Positions 18,073 through 28,351 of a stretch of DNA of 64,000 bases are shown here, piece after piece. The stretch is taken from assembly GCA_021806295.1 (NCBI GenBank), contig JAJZXS010000044.1:1-64000 (forward strand). The letters are read 5' to 3'. Source of the DNA: Thermoplasmata archaeon. Lineage in GTDB: Archaea > Thermoplasmatota > Thermoplasmata > Thermoplasmatales > Thermoplasmataceae. Each line of letters opens with the position of its first letter. The first letter of the stretch is position 1. Below the pieces are notes generated by a model. It had not been told where the DNA came from. It searched no databases and worked only from the letters and a program-made list of their open reading frames with translations. Made by a program: the position numbers and the translations under genes.

Positions 18073-19823
18073 AATTTCTCCTCCACGTTTATTTTCTTTC
18101 CGAATATTGCCTCTTCCAGCTGCATTGCAAGATCTGCAGGGAAGAAAGCCTCTCCATCGTATTTCCCTATGAATGTTGTGTCCACAAGGAATTCTTTCCT
18201 TATCAGGCCATTAAGCTGCCCGGAGAAGTTATTTTCAACAACTATTATCTTCTTTTTCCCGGCAATCAGTTTCTGAATGTCGTGATTCATGGGGAATATA
18301 TGGGTAATTTCCACTGCACCTATTTTTGTGCCGTTCTTCCTCATGCAATCCACGGCTTCCTCTACAGCTCCCCTGGTTGATCCCCACTGTATGATTACAT
18401 ACTCGGCATCATCCATTTTGTATGTTTTTGTTGCAGGTATTTCTTTTATGTATTCGTTCAGCTTCCTCATTCTTTTCTCCATGGAAAGCTTTCTCTGTGT
18501 TGGATCAGTAATTGCATCACTGACCACAGCGCCGTATTCGTTGTGCTCATCAGAATCCTCATTATGCATTAATCCAGGCTGTCCGGGGAATGCCCTCTTG
18601 GATATTCCTGTTTCTGTGAATTCATACCTCTTATAGTCTGGCTCGTTATCCTTTGCCAGAAGCCCCCTGTCCATTTTATAATTTAGGTCAAAGCTCACTG
18701 TTTCATCATGCTCTGCAAGATAAAGATCAGTAACAACAAAGACAGGCAGCTGGTACCTCTCTGCAAGGTTGAAAGCTTCCTTTGTAAGATTGAAGGCTTC
18801 CTCAACTGTTCCCGGGGCAAGGACTATTCTGGGCATATCTCCCTGACCCGCGCCCAGCACCTGATTCAGGTCACCCTGCTCAGTTTTTGTGGGTAGGCCG
18901 GTTGAAGGGCCAGGCCTCTGTGCCTCATAGATAACCAGAGGCACTTCTGTCATTCCGGATAGGCCAACACCCTCTGTCATGAGGGCAAAACCGCCTCCTG
19001 ATGATCCAGTAGCAGCCCTTACACCTGCATAATTTGCTCCTATTGCGGCATTTATGGCACTTATTTCATCCTCTGTAAGTTTAAGGAATACATTATACTT
19101 CTTGCCATGCGTGGCTATGAACTGCAGGAATGATGAGGCAGGTGTCATTGGATACGCGAAATACATCTGCATACCTGCGTTTATTGCCCCCAGCGCTGCT
19201 GCATCTCCGCCTGATATTGTGTAAAGCTTTCTGTCAAATTTATCCAGCTTTCTATAAACTGAATAGTTCTGCAGATAATATTCATATCCTTCCTTTGCAG
19301 CGCTTATATTGGCATCAACAAGTTTTCCTTTCTTATTGAATACCTTCTCTATGACCCCTGAAAATACGTCGAAGTCCAGACCAAGGGCAGCGACTACAGC
19401 ACCAAGTGCCACAGTATTTTTCAGCAATGGATTTGCATCGAATTTCATTGCAATATCCCTCAACGGGACTGGGCAGTATTTTACCTCATTGTATTTCTTG
19501 AAATTTTTAATGGTTCCCGGGTCATATATGGCTATTCCACTTAATGGAGATGCTCCACCCTCGTTTATGTCCCTGTTTGTATGTCTCTCCAGTGAATCAG
19601 CATTGAGCGCCACCAGAACATCAAGACCGCTTCCCTGGTTCCTGACCTTCTCATCCGAAGCCCTTATCTGGTACCAGCTTTCACCCCCTCTTATAAGGCT
19701 CTGATAATAGTTATATGTGCTGATATATAATCCACTTCTAGAAAATGTTTTGGCCAGGGTTAACCCGGCAGACTGCACTCCATCTCCAGCAGCCCCTCCT
19801 ATTCTCACTATTATTTCTTCCAT
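18069..19823 (-). CDS. korA: 2-oxoacid:ferredoxin oxidoreductase, fused gamma-alpha subunit
   Basis: 584 residues from ATG 19823. Residues 1-190 form the gamma domain (VRIGGAAGDGVQSAG) and the remainder the alpha domain with AYPMTPAS, the counterpart of the YPITP motif that contacts the cofactor and substrate. The frame is open to 19922, but the TATA box at 19848-19853 lies 25 bases before ATG 19823, and the gamma domain begins exactly there. The enzyme feeds electrons to ferredoxin in the cytoplasm. Confidence 0.94.
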   Translation of the reverse strand: MEEIIVRIGGAAGDGVQSAGLTLAKTFSRSGLYISTYNYYQSLIRGGESWYQIRASDEKVRNQGSGLDVLVALNADSLERHTNRDINEGGASPLSGIAIYDPGTIKNFKKYNEVKYCPVPLRDIAMKFDANPLLKNTVALGAVVAALGLDFDVFSGVIEKVFNKKGKLVDANISAAKEGYEYYLQNYSVYRKLDKFDRKLYTISGGDAAALGAINAGMQMYFAYPMTPASSFLQFIATHGKKYNVFLKLTEDEISAINAAIGANYAGVRAATGSSGGGFALMTEGVGLSGMTEVPLVIYEAQRPGPSTGLPTKTEQGDLNQVLGAGQGDMPRIVLAPGTVEEAFNLTKEAFNLAERYQLPVFVVTDLYLAEHDETVSFDLNYKMDRGLLAKDNEPDYKRYEFTETGISKRAFPGQPGLMHNEDSDEHNEYGAVVSDAITDPTQRKLSMEKRMRKLNEYIKEIPATKTYKMDDAEYVIIQWGSTRGAVEEAVDCMRKNGTKIGAVEITHIFPMNHDIQKLIAGKKKIIVVENNFSGQLNGLIRKEFLVDTTFIGKYDGEAFFPADLAMQLEEAIFGKKINVEEKL

Positions 19824-19847
19824 GTTGTTAGTTAGTAGTAAGTGGCG

Positions 19848-19853
19848 TATAAA
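19848..19853 (-). promoter_or_regulatory. TATA box of korA-korB
   Basis: TTTATA on the minus strand, preceded by an A-rich stretch, is 25 bases upstream of ATG 19823. This supports leaderless initiation and rejects the longer frame to 19922. Confidence 0.6.
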
Positions 19854-20058
19854 TTTTTTTATGATTACGGAATTTATAATTAGCCATTTGACGTGATTTT
19901 TTGTATATTTATATCTGTGCATTGTTTTAAATATATTTATAAAGCCCGAAAATACGTGTTTTTAAACCTAAAATATTTAACTATAAATCGTTTAATGGAC
20001 AATTATTTACTTAATGGAAACCATAAAATAGGACTTCTATATCAGTAAATGATATAGA

Positions 20059-20487
20059 ATGGAAAAAATCAGTAGCTATGATGTTTGGAGGGAATTTCTC
20101 AGAACATGGAAGACATGGTATAAAGCCTCCGAAAAAAATCTGATTTCCATGGGTGTATCTACTGTTGAGTATAGAATTTTAAAAAATTTAACAGAAAGAG
20201 GTTCACTTCCGATGATTGAACTTGCCAATATAAATATGGTAACACAGGGATGGATAACAGGAGTTGTTGATAAACTGGAAGAATTAGGATATGTAAAACG
20301 TGAAAGAAGCGATACAGATAGAAGGGTTATAAACATCTCAGTATCAAATAAGGGAAAGGCCTTTTTCAAAAAAATAGAAACACTGCACCTCAAATTCATT
20401 GATGATTCACTGAAAAATTTTACAGATGAGGAGAAATACAACATTCTTAATTTCCTTAAAAAAATAGAGGTAAATGTCGAGAAATAG
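20059..20487 (+). CDS. MarR-family transcriptional regulator
   Basis: 142 residues with the MarR winged-helix order: helical dimer ends, a recognition helix in NMVTQGWITGVVDKLEELG and the wing VKRERSDTDRRVINISVS, where the DxR pair is typical. It is 50 bases upstream of the site-2 protease gene on the same strand, so it may control that gene. The ligand is unknown. Confidence 0.88.
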   Translation: MEKISSYDVWREFLRTWKTWYKASEKNLISMGVSTVEYRILKNLTERGSLPMIELANINMVTQGWITGVVDKLEELGYVKRERSDTDRRVINISVSNKGKAFFKKIETLHLKFIDDSLKNFTDEEKYNILNFLKKIEVNVEK

Positions 20488-20536
20488 AATAAGAAGGGAA
20501 AAAGATTATTATTGATATTTTACTATGAGTTTATAA

Positions 20537-22096
20537 ATGAGCTATAACGACATATTCCTGATAATACTTATTGTTTTTTCGTGGATAATCATAATAATAT
20601 CACTGGCACCTGAAATCAATAAATCAAAGCATTTTTCAACCATGGGGCCTGCATTGATGATCAAATCGACCAGCAACAAGGGCGTGCTTGATGCTGCAGC
20701 AAAACATTTCCCGGCAAAGGGAATGAGCCGTTTCTCTACCATTCTGGTTGTTCTCGGTGGCCTTCTGGCCTTTGCAATGCTTCTCTATGAGGCTGTGCTT
20801 CTCACAATAATTCATGAGCCGCCAAGTGCGGCGCCACCGCTGAACGAATATCTGGCCCTGCCACTCATAAACCCGTTCATACCACTGGGGTATGGGACAG
20901 CCAGCCTGGTATTTGCAGTTGTAATACATGAAATGTTCCATGGCATTGTTGCCAGGAAGCACGGCATAAAGGTAACCAGCGTGGGAGCACTGTTCTTTAT
21001 TATCCCAGTGGGAGCTTTTGTTGAACCGGATGAAAAGGAAATCATGGCGGCTGACCCTGTTGTAAGAAGGCGCATAATAGCTGCCGGACCAGGCATCAAT
21101 CTAATAATTGCCATTATCTGCATAGTTCTGCTGATATTTGTAATGATGCCTGCATCTGCACCAATACATTCAGGTGTCTATGTTGAGGATTCTACGTCAT
21201 TAGATAGCGGCCATTCAATACCTAAGGGCATGGAAATAATATCCTATGGCAATCTGTCCGGGAAGGAGCTGAACAGCCTGGAAACAACTTCCATGATTAC
21301 CCCCGGAATGGCGAATGTCACTCTTTTCAATGGCAAAACCAGTACTGTTGAAAGCGTACCCACCGGAGTTGCCATAGTGGATTTGCTTTCTGGGTTCCCT
21401 GCAGCAGAAGCTAAGGTTCCATCAGATTCAATAATTTATAACATAAGTGATAATGGGAATTCTCATATTATTTACAATATAGACACACTTGGCAATGTTC
21501 TGGACAAAATACCCCCGGGAACAACAATAAATATGACAGTAATTACCTTCGGAAGTACTGAGCATTTCACAACATACACAATTAAGACTGTATCCACATA
21601 TAGTTATTATGCAAAGGATGATCCGGCTGCAAACAGTGCTGCCTACAAGGACGAAAGCTTCATAGGGGTCCAGATATCGTATTCAGGAATCGGCTACGCA
21701 TCCATAGATAGTATGCACAGCCTTGTATTCGGGGCCCAGATAGCCGGCCCGGAATTTTATGAAACCCTCGGCCTTCCCATACTGGGGCTTTCCCCCATAC
21801 CGGGAAGCCTGGCGCATCTGTTTTCAACTCCTTTCGATTCTTACATATTCTTTGGCATTGCAAACAGCCTTTACTGGATATTCTGGATAGATTTCCTTCT
21901 GGGGATCATGAATGCACTTCCACTTTCCATACTTGACGGCGGGCAGTTCTTCAAGGATACACTGAATATAGCTTCCAGAAGGGAAAGGTTCAAATTTCTC
22001 AGGGATGAAAAAAATGTTACAAAGATATATTATGCCCTGGGGCTATTTGTGTTCTTCCTTCTGCTCTATATAATTATAGCCCCCAGGATTTTATAG
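20537..22096 (+). CDS. Site-2-type intramembrane metalloprotease (M50)
   Basis: 519 residues. The zinc motif HEMFH is at 131-135 within a hydrophobic segment, and the third ligand is in LDGGQ near residue 467. About six membrane segments flank a large extracytoplasmic insertion (roughly 200-400) of beta-rich sequence in the PDZ-like position. M50 proteases cut membrane-bound regulators or signal peptides. It starts at ATG 20537 after the MarR gene, and its end overlaps the convergent hydrolase by six bases. Confidence 0.9.
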   Translation: MSYNDIFLIILIVFSWIIIIISLAPEINKSKHFSTMGPALMIKSTSNKGVLDAAAKHFPAKGMSRFSTILVVLGGLLAFAMLLYEAVLLTIIHEPPSAAPPLNEYLALPLINPFIPLGYGTASLVFAVVIHEMFHGIVARKHGIKVTSVGALFFIIPVGAFVEPDEKEIMAADPVVRRRIIAAGPGINLIIAIICIVLLIFVMMPASAPIHSGVYVEDSTSLDSGHSIPKGMEIISYGNLSGKELNSLETTSMITPGMANVTLFNGKTSTVESVPTGVAIVDLLSGFPAAEAKVPSDSIIYNISDNGNSHIIYNIDTLGNVLDKIPPGTTINMTVITFGSTEHFTTYTIKTVSTYSYYAKDDPAANSAAYKDESFIGVQISYSGIGYASIDSMHSLVFGAQIAGPEFYETLGLPILGLSPIPGSLAHLFSTPFDSYIFFGIANSLYWIFWIDFLLGIMNALPLSILDGGQFFKDTLNIASRRERFKFLRDEKNVTKIYYALGLFVFFLLLYIIIAPRIL

Positions 22097-22705
22097 CTGT
22101 TCTAAAAATTTTTTAACATTATTAAAAAATATATCTGGCTTTTCTATCTGTACGCAGTGACCTGCCCCATCGATTTTAACAAACGTCGATGATGCAATGA
22201 GGTCATGATATTTTATCCCGTGTTCAACTGGAACCATGTTATCCTTTCCTCCCCACAGTATAAGTACAGGGCTGTCAATCTGGTTAAGCTCATTCATAAG
22301 AGGATCAACCCCAAGGCCGCCTATTATTATGGCAGACTTAATCCTGTCTTTATCATCGATCAAACTTTTCAATGCCGTTCCTGCTGATGCCGATGGACCC
22401 ACCACAACAACATTCTCCAGGTAAAGCTTTTCAGAGAAATCCCTTATGAAATCTGCCCCCTTGGATGGAGCCCCGACAAAGTTATATTGAAAACTGGAAT
22501 CCGATTTCCCGAATCCTGGCATATCAGGTGCATAAACATTATATCCCCACTGACCTATTTTTCTCAGGGCATCTATTCCTGCCCATGATGCCGAAGTTTG
22601 GGATATATCGTGCAGGAGAATAAAGTTTCTCCTGCTACCGCGCGTATAAGAAAAATAATGTATATTAATTCCTCCCACTTCCATGTCATTCTCATTTACT
22701 TCCAT
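22091..22705 (-). CDS. Alpha/beta-hydrolase
   Basis: 204 residues, a compact alpha/beta-hydrolase. The nucleophile elbow is GPSAS, the acid is in LWGGKDNMVP and the histidine is in GAGHCVQIEKP, giving a complete Ser-Asp-His triad. FILLHD forms the oxyanion-hole region. No signal peptide is present. It starts with ATG 22705; ATG 22684 is also possible. It could be an esterase or a C-C hydrolase. Confidence 0.85.
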   Translation of the reverse strand: MEVNENDMEVGGINIHYFSYTRGSRRNFILLHDISQTSASWAGIDALRKIGQWGYNVYAPDMPGFGKSDSSFQYNFVGAPSKGADFIRDFSEKLYLENVVVVGPSASAGTALKSLIDDKDRIKSAIIIGGLGVDPLMNELNQIDSPVLILWGGKDNMVPVEHGIKYHDLIASSTFVKIDGAGHCVQIEKPDIFFNNVKKFLEQL

Positions 22706-22843
22706 GTATTCATGATTTATCTATTGTTATTATAATTATAGAGTTAAGTCAATTTGAATTAAGTGCCTGTAGATGTAATAGAATTAAGAAATCCATAGGA
22801 TTATATGACAATGTTAAAATAAGAGCAATCATTAATTGAAATT

Positions 22844-24694
22844 ATGAAACTCAAGGAATCATCACTGGATTTCCATGCATTTGTAAGCATATATGGAGAT
22901 ACCATGCTAAACTCATTCATCAAGAAGATATACCAGGTCAACCAGAAAGAATTTGTATTCCAGCTATACAGGTCCGACCTAAAGAAGAGGGATTTTTTTA
23001 TCTCTCTTACAAAAGGAATAGCCTTCTATGATGCTGAGAAACCTGAGGAGGCAACACAGTTATCAATGCTGTTCAGAAAGCAGCTGTCAGAGAAGAGAAT
23101 AGTTGGAATTGAGCAAATCAATTTTGACAGGGTTGTTAAAATTACCCTGCATACAGGCCAGGAAATAATACTGGAGCTTTTCAGTGGCGGAAATCTTATT
23201 ATCACCGATAATGGGAAAATTGTATTTGCCATGGATCAGCATGTATACAAAACTAGGAAGATACTCATAGGCGAGGAGTATATTCCACCGTCAACCGTGA
23301 ATCCGGTGGAAAGCAGGGAAACATTTTTCGATATACTGAACAGCAGCAAGGCTTCCATAGTGAAAACACTGGCGACCAGGGCTAATCTCGGTGGTGAAAT
23401 TGCAGAGGAGGCACTTTATAGAAGCAACATAGAGAAAAATAAAATGCCCTCTGAGGTAAGAGATGACTATGACAGGCTTTACGAAACGGTACTGGAGATA
23501 ATGGAAGAATCAAAAAAGAATATGGCATATTATTACGAGGAGGATGAACTTCTATCGCCTGTGGTGCTCACTGCATTGAATAAAGATCCGGACAGCAGAT
23601 TTGAGGACTTAAATGAGGGGATCTGCTATTATATAAAGCACTACCCGGAAACGGATAAAAACAAATCCAGCGTTGAGAGAAGGATAGAATCCCAGAAGCG
23701 TTCCATAGAGGAATTCAATAAATTGATGCTTGTATACACAGACTTCGGGAATTACCTCAAAATGAATTTTCAGTCACTGCAGAAACTGATCAACATCGTA
23801 CATAACAATGTAAAACACAACAACAGTGAAAATTTTACATTTTCAGGCCTTGAAATCAGCAACATAAATCCAGCCAGGGGAACATTTACGGTAAACTATC
23901 AGGATACCGGCATAGTATTGAGCTATGTGGAATCACCGGGGAATAATATAAACAGGGTGTTCAGCACAGCCAAGGATTATAGAAGCAAGATCGAGGGTGC
24001 TGAGAGGGCCATAGAGGAAACAAAAAAACTTATTTTAAAAGAAAGGCAGAAGGCAGGAAAAAAGAAGAGGGTAAAATACTGGTTTGAATCCTATCACTGG
24101 TTTACCAGTTCTGCCGGAAATATGGTAATGTCAGGCAGGGATGCAAAAACAAATGAAAAACTGGTAAAGAAGCACATGTCAGATAATGATATTTATGTAC
24201 ATGCTGACCTTTACGGCGCTCCAAGCACAGTCATCAAAAATGACGGCATCGACATAACCGAGGAAACAATCAGAGAGGCATGCGAATTTGCCGTATCACT
24301 GTCCAGGGCCTGGCCTGCCGGGATAGGTTCCGGAACTGCCTACTGGGTAGAGCCATCACAGGTAAGCAAAACTCCTGAATCAGGTGAATTTGTGTCAAAA
24401 GGGTCATGGATTGTCCGCGGAAAAAGAAATTATGTACTCAACCTGCCCCTGCAGTTAAAAATCTCACTTATAGATTATAAGGGAAATACGCTGCCAATGA
24501 TATCCCCGGCAGAAACGAAAACAGAATCTGAAAAGTATGTTATCATAAAACCTGGAAATGAGAAGAGGTCCACTGCAGCAGAAAAAATTTCTAAAATATT
24601 TGGAATAGAGAGGTCAGAAATAGAATCGATACTTCCACCTGGTGGGTCAATCATCGTGGAGAGTTCAAAGGAAATAGCATCCACGACATCATAA
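22844..24694 (+). CDS. NFACT-family protein (archaeal Rqc2/RqcH homologue, ribosome quality control)
   Basis: 616 residues with the three-part NFACT layout: an N-terminal NFACT-N domain, a long helical coiled-coil region (about 255-400) and an NFACT-R/DUF814 domain (DIYVHADLYGAPSTVIK). The Asp-Arg pair D95-R96 in NFDRVVK matches the DR motif needed for tail synthesis in bacterial RqcH. Homologues bind large ribosomal subunits with stalled chains and recruit tRNA-Ala to add C-terminal tails. It stands alone, with a 138-base upstream region. Confidence 0.88.
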   Translation: MKLKESSLDFHAFVSIYGDTMLNSFIKKIYQVNQKEFVFQLYRSDLKKRDFFISLTKGIAFYDAEKPEEATQLSMLFRKQLSEKRIVGIEQINFDRVVKITLHTGQEIILELFSGGNLIITDNGKIVFAMDQHVYKTRKILIGEEYIPPSTVNPVESRETFFDILNSSKASIVKTLATRANLGGEIAEEALYRSNIEKNKMPSEVRDDYDRLYETVLEIMEESKKNMAYYYEEDELLSPVVLTALNKDPDSRFEDLNEGICYYIKHYPETDKNKSSVERRIESQKRSIEEFNKLMLVYTDFGNYLKMNFQSLQKLINIVHNNVKHNNSENFTFSGLEISNINPARGTFTVNYQDTGIVLSYVESPGNNINRVFSTAKDYRSKIEGAERAIEETKKLILKERQKAGKKKRVKYWFESYHWFTSSAGNMVMSGRDAKTNEKLVKKHMSDNDIYVHADLYGAPSTVIKNDGIDITEETIREACEFAVSLSRAWPAGIGSGTAYWVEPSQVSKTPESGEFVSKGSWIVRGKRNYVLNLPLQLKISLIDYKGNTLPMISPAETKTESEKYVIIKPGNEKRSTAAEKISKIFGIERSEIESILPPGGSIIVESSKEIASTTS

Positions 24695-24706
24695 TATGAA
24701 GGAAAA

Positions 24707-25624
24707 TTAGCTTAGTTTAGCCTTGAGTTCCTCTATGGTGGATACATCGGTTGGATCCACATTTCTCACCAGTGCAAGTTCATATGTGAGATAATCCGCA
24801 TAATGAATAAGGTAGAATAATTTCACGAAATAATCATTTGACGGGGATTTAACTACAGAAAACTGCTCTCCTGTTATGTCCTGTGTTATTTTTATCCTCT
24901 GATTAATTCTGGCATTGTCGGATTCGAATGCGTAGAATAGATACTCAGACCTTCTGTAGGCGGATTTCAACGGCATGGTATCATTATGGTTGAGTTCCGG
25001 GAAATAGCTGTAGAATGCGAAGGTCTTTGCATTTTCGTTGAACTGTGTTTTCCATCTGTAGGCAACTGATTTGAAAGGTTTTGATCCGTATATAATTGGA
25101 ATTGAACTGTTCTCGTAAATTTTGAATGCCTCCGATTTCATTTCACCGTGGTTTTTGTCCATATCGTTGAGAACATCATATGCTGCAGAAATTTTGTTAT
25201 CATCTATTGGTGAAAATGTATTATAAAGGGGCATGAGCATATAACCCAGTGCAGACCTTGGCTGGAGGCCGGAAGGTATTATTATAGGGTTTTCAACCAT
25301 GGTTTCCAGCTTTCCACCTGATGTAATAGCCATAACATGGGCACCTCTTTTCTTTGCCTCCTCAACATTATTTATTGTTTCCTCTGTGTTCCCGGAGTAA
25401 CTCACGGCAATAAAAAGCGTCTTTTCATTTACAAAGGACGGGATTCCGTAATCGCCTATGGAGATCACGGGGCGCTCTGTATAGTATTCCTGAAATATAT
25501 TTCCAACTATCCCCGATCCGCCCATTCCAGAAATAACGATGTTGTCAAAGTTAAAATCCACAGTGAATTTGTCCTTGGATTTTAATTGCTCCTTTAAATT
25601 TTTTAACTCGTCCAGAAAATTCAT
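24707..25624 (-). CDS. Bifunctional phosphoglucose/phosphomannose isomerase
   Basis: 305 residues with two SIS domains. The first contains GMGGSGIVGN and SYSGNTEETI, which bind the sugar phosphate. NHNDTM and a C-terminal lysine-rich helix supply residues typical of archaeal PGI/PMI, first studied in crenarchaea and Thermoplasma. It interconverts glucose-6-phosphate, mannose-6-phosphate and fructose-6-phosphate. The ATG is at 25624, and the end faces the NFACT gene. Confidence 0.92.
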   Translation of the reverse strand: MNFLDELKNLKEQLKSKDKFTVDFNFDNIVISGMGGSGIVGNIFQEYYTERPVISIGDYGIPSFVNEKTLFIAVSYSGNTEETINNVEEAKKRGAHVMAITSGGKLETMVENPIIIPSGLQPRSALGYMLMPLYNTFSPIDDNKISAAYDVLNDMDKNHGEMKSEAFKIYENSSIPIIYGSKPFKSVAYRWKTQFNENAKTFAFYSYFPELNHNDTMPLKSAYRRSEYLFYAFESDNARINQRIKITQDITGEQFSVVKSPSNDYFVKLFYLIHYADYLTYELALVRNVDPTDVSTIEELKAKLS

Positions 25625-25665
25625 AATAGATTAGATAAAAATAGCATATTATTTTTTCTATTATA

Positions 25666-26871
25666 TTATTTTATGGTATCTCCTGACAGCCCTGATAAGT
25701 ATGATGTTGAATCCTTTTTCTTTTTTATGGTAACGCTCACTGCAAAAACTGATAAAAGGCATACAAGGGTGGTCAGGTCAATTATCAGTATAAGTTCTAC
25801 ATATCCCACAATGCCGCCAATAACACCCAGAAGTACTGATATAAGTCCACCGAAAAGTGCCCCGAAATTATATGATATCCCGGAGATAAGCCCGCGAACA
25901 GCCGGATCAATTCTATCCATAAGCAGCAGCGGGATTATGGGCATTGATCCCACCCCGAAGGTGAATATAATCATTCCAGGGAGGGCAAATGGCCTTAAAA
26001 ATCCAAAATATGGCATTGCAACCCATGAGAAGGCCAGGGCAACTAATGATCCTGCCATAATCAGATGCTTCTTCCTGAAATTGTTTGAAAGCCTTCCGAA
26101 GATCAGGAATCCTATTGCTACAGTAATGCTTGAGGCTATCATCACAACCCCCACAATTGAACGAGGAAGCCCGAAGGACGGTGCCACTGTCGGGTAAAAT
26201 GAGAGTATGGCAAAATATGCAGAAAAGTAACCTGACATCATAATCATGGACTTGATAAGTGGAATTTTATAATCCATGAGATGTATTTTATTTTTGGCTT
26301 TTTTTATTGCCTGCTTATCGCCCGGAAGCTTTATTATTGTATATGGGGCAATAATAAGAGGTATGGTACCCGTTATGAGGAAAAGCCTCCATGTTGCACC
26401 TATGGTGGGCAGGAACAGGATATATGCAACGCCTGTTAAGGCATATCCTATCCCGTATCCACTCTGTATTATCCCGAATATTGTGGATCTTATATCGGCA
26501 GGAGAGAATTCATATCCAAGAACGGTGCCTGATGTCCATTCACCCCCCATAAATATGCCCTGAACGAATCTTGCAGAGAATAAAATAAAAACATCAGGTG
26601 AGAATGCCATCACCCCGGCAAATATGGCATATCCAGCAGTGCTCAGTGCCATGACACGCCTGGCACCGATCTTATCTGTTAGAGCTCCGAGGTAGAGCCC
26701 TCCGAAAAACCTGCCTATGAGTCCAAGTGCGAAGAGCAGTGATACAACACCGAGTCCTATGTGATAGGATTTTTCAAGTTCAGCGTATATATAAGTTACA
26801 AGAGTGAGATCATATATATTTCCTATCCAGGACCCTGTAGATGCAAAAGTTGCATGAACATAATCCTTCAT
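25666..26871 (-). CDS. Major facilitator superfamily transporter
   Basis: 401 residues with about 12 hydrophobic helices. The signature GRFFGGLYLGALTDKIGARR between helices 2 and 3 is the MFS loop motif, and GYEFSPADIRSTIFGIIQSG resembles metabolite:proton symporters. The substrate may be an organic acid or sugar, unresolved here. It sits 41 bases upstream of the sugar-phosphate isomerase on the same strand. Confidence 0.88.
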   Translation of the reverse strand: MKDYVHATFASTGSWIGNIYDLTLVTYIYAELEKSYHIGLGVVSLLFALGLIGRFFGGLYLGALTDKIGARRVMALSTAGYAIFAGVMAFSPDVFILFSARFVQGIFMGGEWTSGTVLGYEFSPADIRSTIFGIIQSGYGIGYALTGVAYILFLPTIGATWRLFLITGTIPLIIAPYTIIKLPGDKQAIKKAKNKIHLMDYKIPLIKSMIMMSGYFSAYFAILSFYPTVAPSFGLPRSIVGVVMIASSITVAIGFLIFGRLSNNFRKKHLIMAGSLVALAFSWVAMPYFGFLRPFALPGMIIFTFGVGSMPIIPLLLMDRIDPAVRGLISGISYNFGALFGGLISVLLGVIGGIVGYVELILIIDLTTLVCLLSVFAVSVTIKKKKDSTSYLSGLSGDTIK

Positions 26872-27000
26872 ATTACGTAATTACAGCAATTGAATTAAAG
26901 TTTCCCTGACTATGTATAGCACATTATCCAGATTATCACAGAAAACCGGATAAATTTATCAATCGGGCAATTACAAAAAATCTGCTTAAAAGATTATCTA

Positions 27001-27447
27001 TCATTCCGTAAAATCTATCTTGACCTTCCACATGGAACGCTCCTGAACTGCTGTGGCCTTTACTCCCCTTTGATTTATGAGATCAGCAAGTTTTTCTGCC
27101 CTCTCCTGCCCATTGAATTCAATGTAAAGTGCATCAATTCCGAACTCTGGCATGCTTCCCTGGGAGGAAACAAGATCCCCTATCTTATTCATGACTTCAA
27201 TGAATTTGTCCTTTTCAATATAAAAGATCCCCTTTTCTATCTTGGAAACCCCGGTTTTAACTATCCCGTCATAGGTAATACTTGAAACCTTTTTATTTAC
27301 GTGTATTGATGAAGTTTTATAATAAAGTCCCATTAAAACTATGAAAATAATCAGGAGAGGTATTCCGAGAAACAAGAGCCCAACGGCAAAGGATAATGCT
27401 GACATTATTAGAAATATAACACCGATAGCCAGGTACACGTTTGCCAT
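27001..27447 (-). CDS. Membrane protein of unknown function
   Basis: 148 residues. Two hydrophobic segments (about 4-23 and 25-43) form a hairpin anchor, and the remaining 100 residues form a soluble alpha/beta domain ending in VKATAVQERSMWKVKI. The family is not recognised. It has its own promoter region, divergent from radB across 191 bases. A role in membrane-associated regulation is possible but unsupported. Confidence 0.65.
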   Translation of the reverse strand: MANVYLAIGVIFLIMSALSFAVGLLFLGIPLLIIFIVLMGLYYKTSSIHVNKKVSSITYDGIVKTGVSKIEKGIFYIEKDKFIEVMNKIGDLVSSQGSMPEFGIDALYIEFNGQERAEKLADLINQRGVKATAVQERSMWKVKIDFTE

Positions 27448-27638
27448 TTTGGATGTATCTGTATTAATTATAAATAATTTATTAAAATTCCTCGCAGGGG
27501 AAATTGAATGAAAATATATCTAGAATGCCGGATATCTGGACTTTATCCTGCATCTTTGCGAAAAATCTCAATTTTTTCATTTGTTCATATTGTATATTTT
27601 TAGAAACATTTTATTATATTATGTGATACTGTAATTAA

Positions 27639-28349
27639 ATGGAAAAGATCAGTCTTGACGATTCAACTCAGAAGGTTCCATCAGGCTATAGCTGCCTTGA
27701 TTCCCTGATGGATGGCGGAATAGAGCCGGGGATAATAACTGAACTGTACGGGGAGGGAGGTGCCGGAAAATCCAACCTGGCAATGATATATTCACTTTCA
27801 GTGCTTAAGGAAGGCCGTTCCGTTATATATGTTGATACCGAAGGTTTTTCTACAGAGCGTTTTTTGAGCATATCAAAGGGGTGCACGGAATATTTGCCCC
27901 ATATGAACATATACAGGGTTAAGTCCCTGGATGACCAGTATCTCGCCCTTATCAAATCTGACAAACTAATAGGGGAAAAAAGGGACTCAAAACATAGCAT
28001 AGGAATTATGGTAGTGGATTCCCTCACAAATTTTTTCAGAATGGAAACAGGCAAGGATCCATCGGCCAGAATGGAGGGATACGAGAAACAGTTAAGCATA
28101 CTTTCTGGGATAGCCCTAAAATACAGGATACCGGTTCTAATAACAAATCAGATATATGAAGATGTAAACAACAATTCACTGGAGCCTTTCGGAGGTTTCT
28201 TCATAGATCATGCAATGAAGGCGATTTACAGGGTGGAAAAATTCATGGACGGTACCAGGACCCTGACCGTAGATAAGCACCGATCCATAGCAGAGGGCCA
28301 CAGCACAAGGTTCAGGATAACCGATAATGGAATAACCTGCGAGGTGTAA
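27639..28349 (+). CDS. radB: DNA repair and recombination protein RadB
   Basis: 236 residues of a RecA/RadA-type ATPase core without the N-terminal helix-hairpin-helix domain of RadA, which defines RadB. Walker A is GEGGAGKS (38-45) and Walker B is IGIMVVDSL. RadB proteins act as recombination mediators with RadA. The gene is two bases upstream of fen, so the two form one operon. Confidence 0.93.
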   Translation: MEKISLDDSTQKVPSGYSCLDSLMDGGIEPGIITELYGEGGAGKSNLAMIYSLSVLKEGRSVIYVDTEGFSTERFLSISKGCTEYLPHMNIYRVKSLDDQYLALIKSDKLIGEKRDSKHSIGIMVVDSLTNFFRMETGKDPSARMEGYEKQLSILSGIALKYRIPVLITNQIYEDVNNNSLEPFGGFFIDHAMKAIYRVEKFMDGTRTLTVDKHRSIAEGHSTRFRITDNGITCEV

Positions 28350-28351
28350 AC

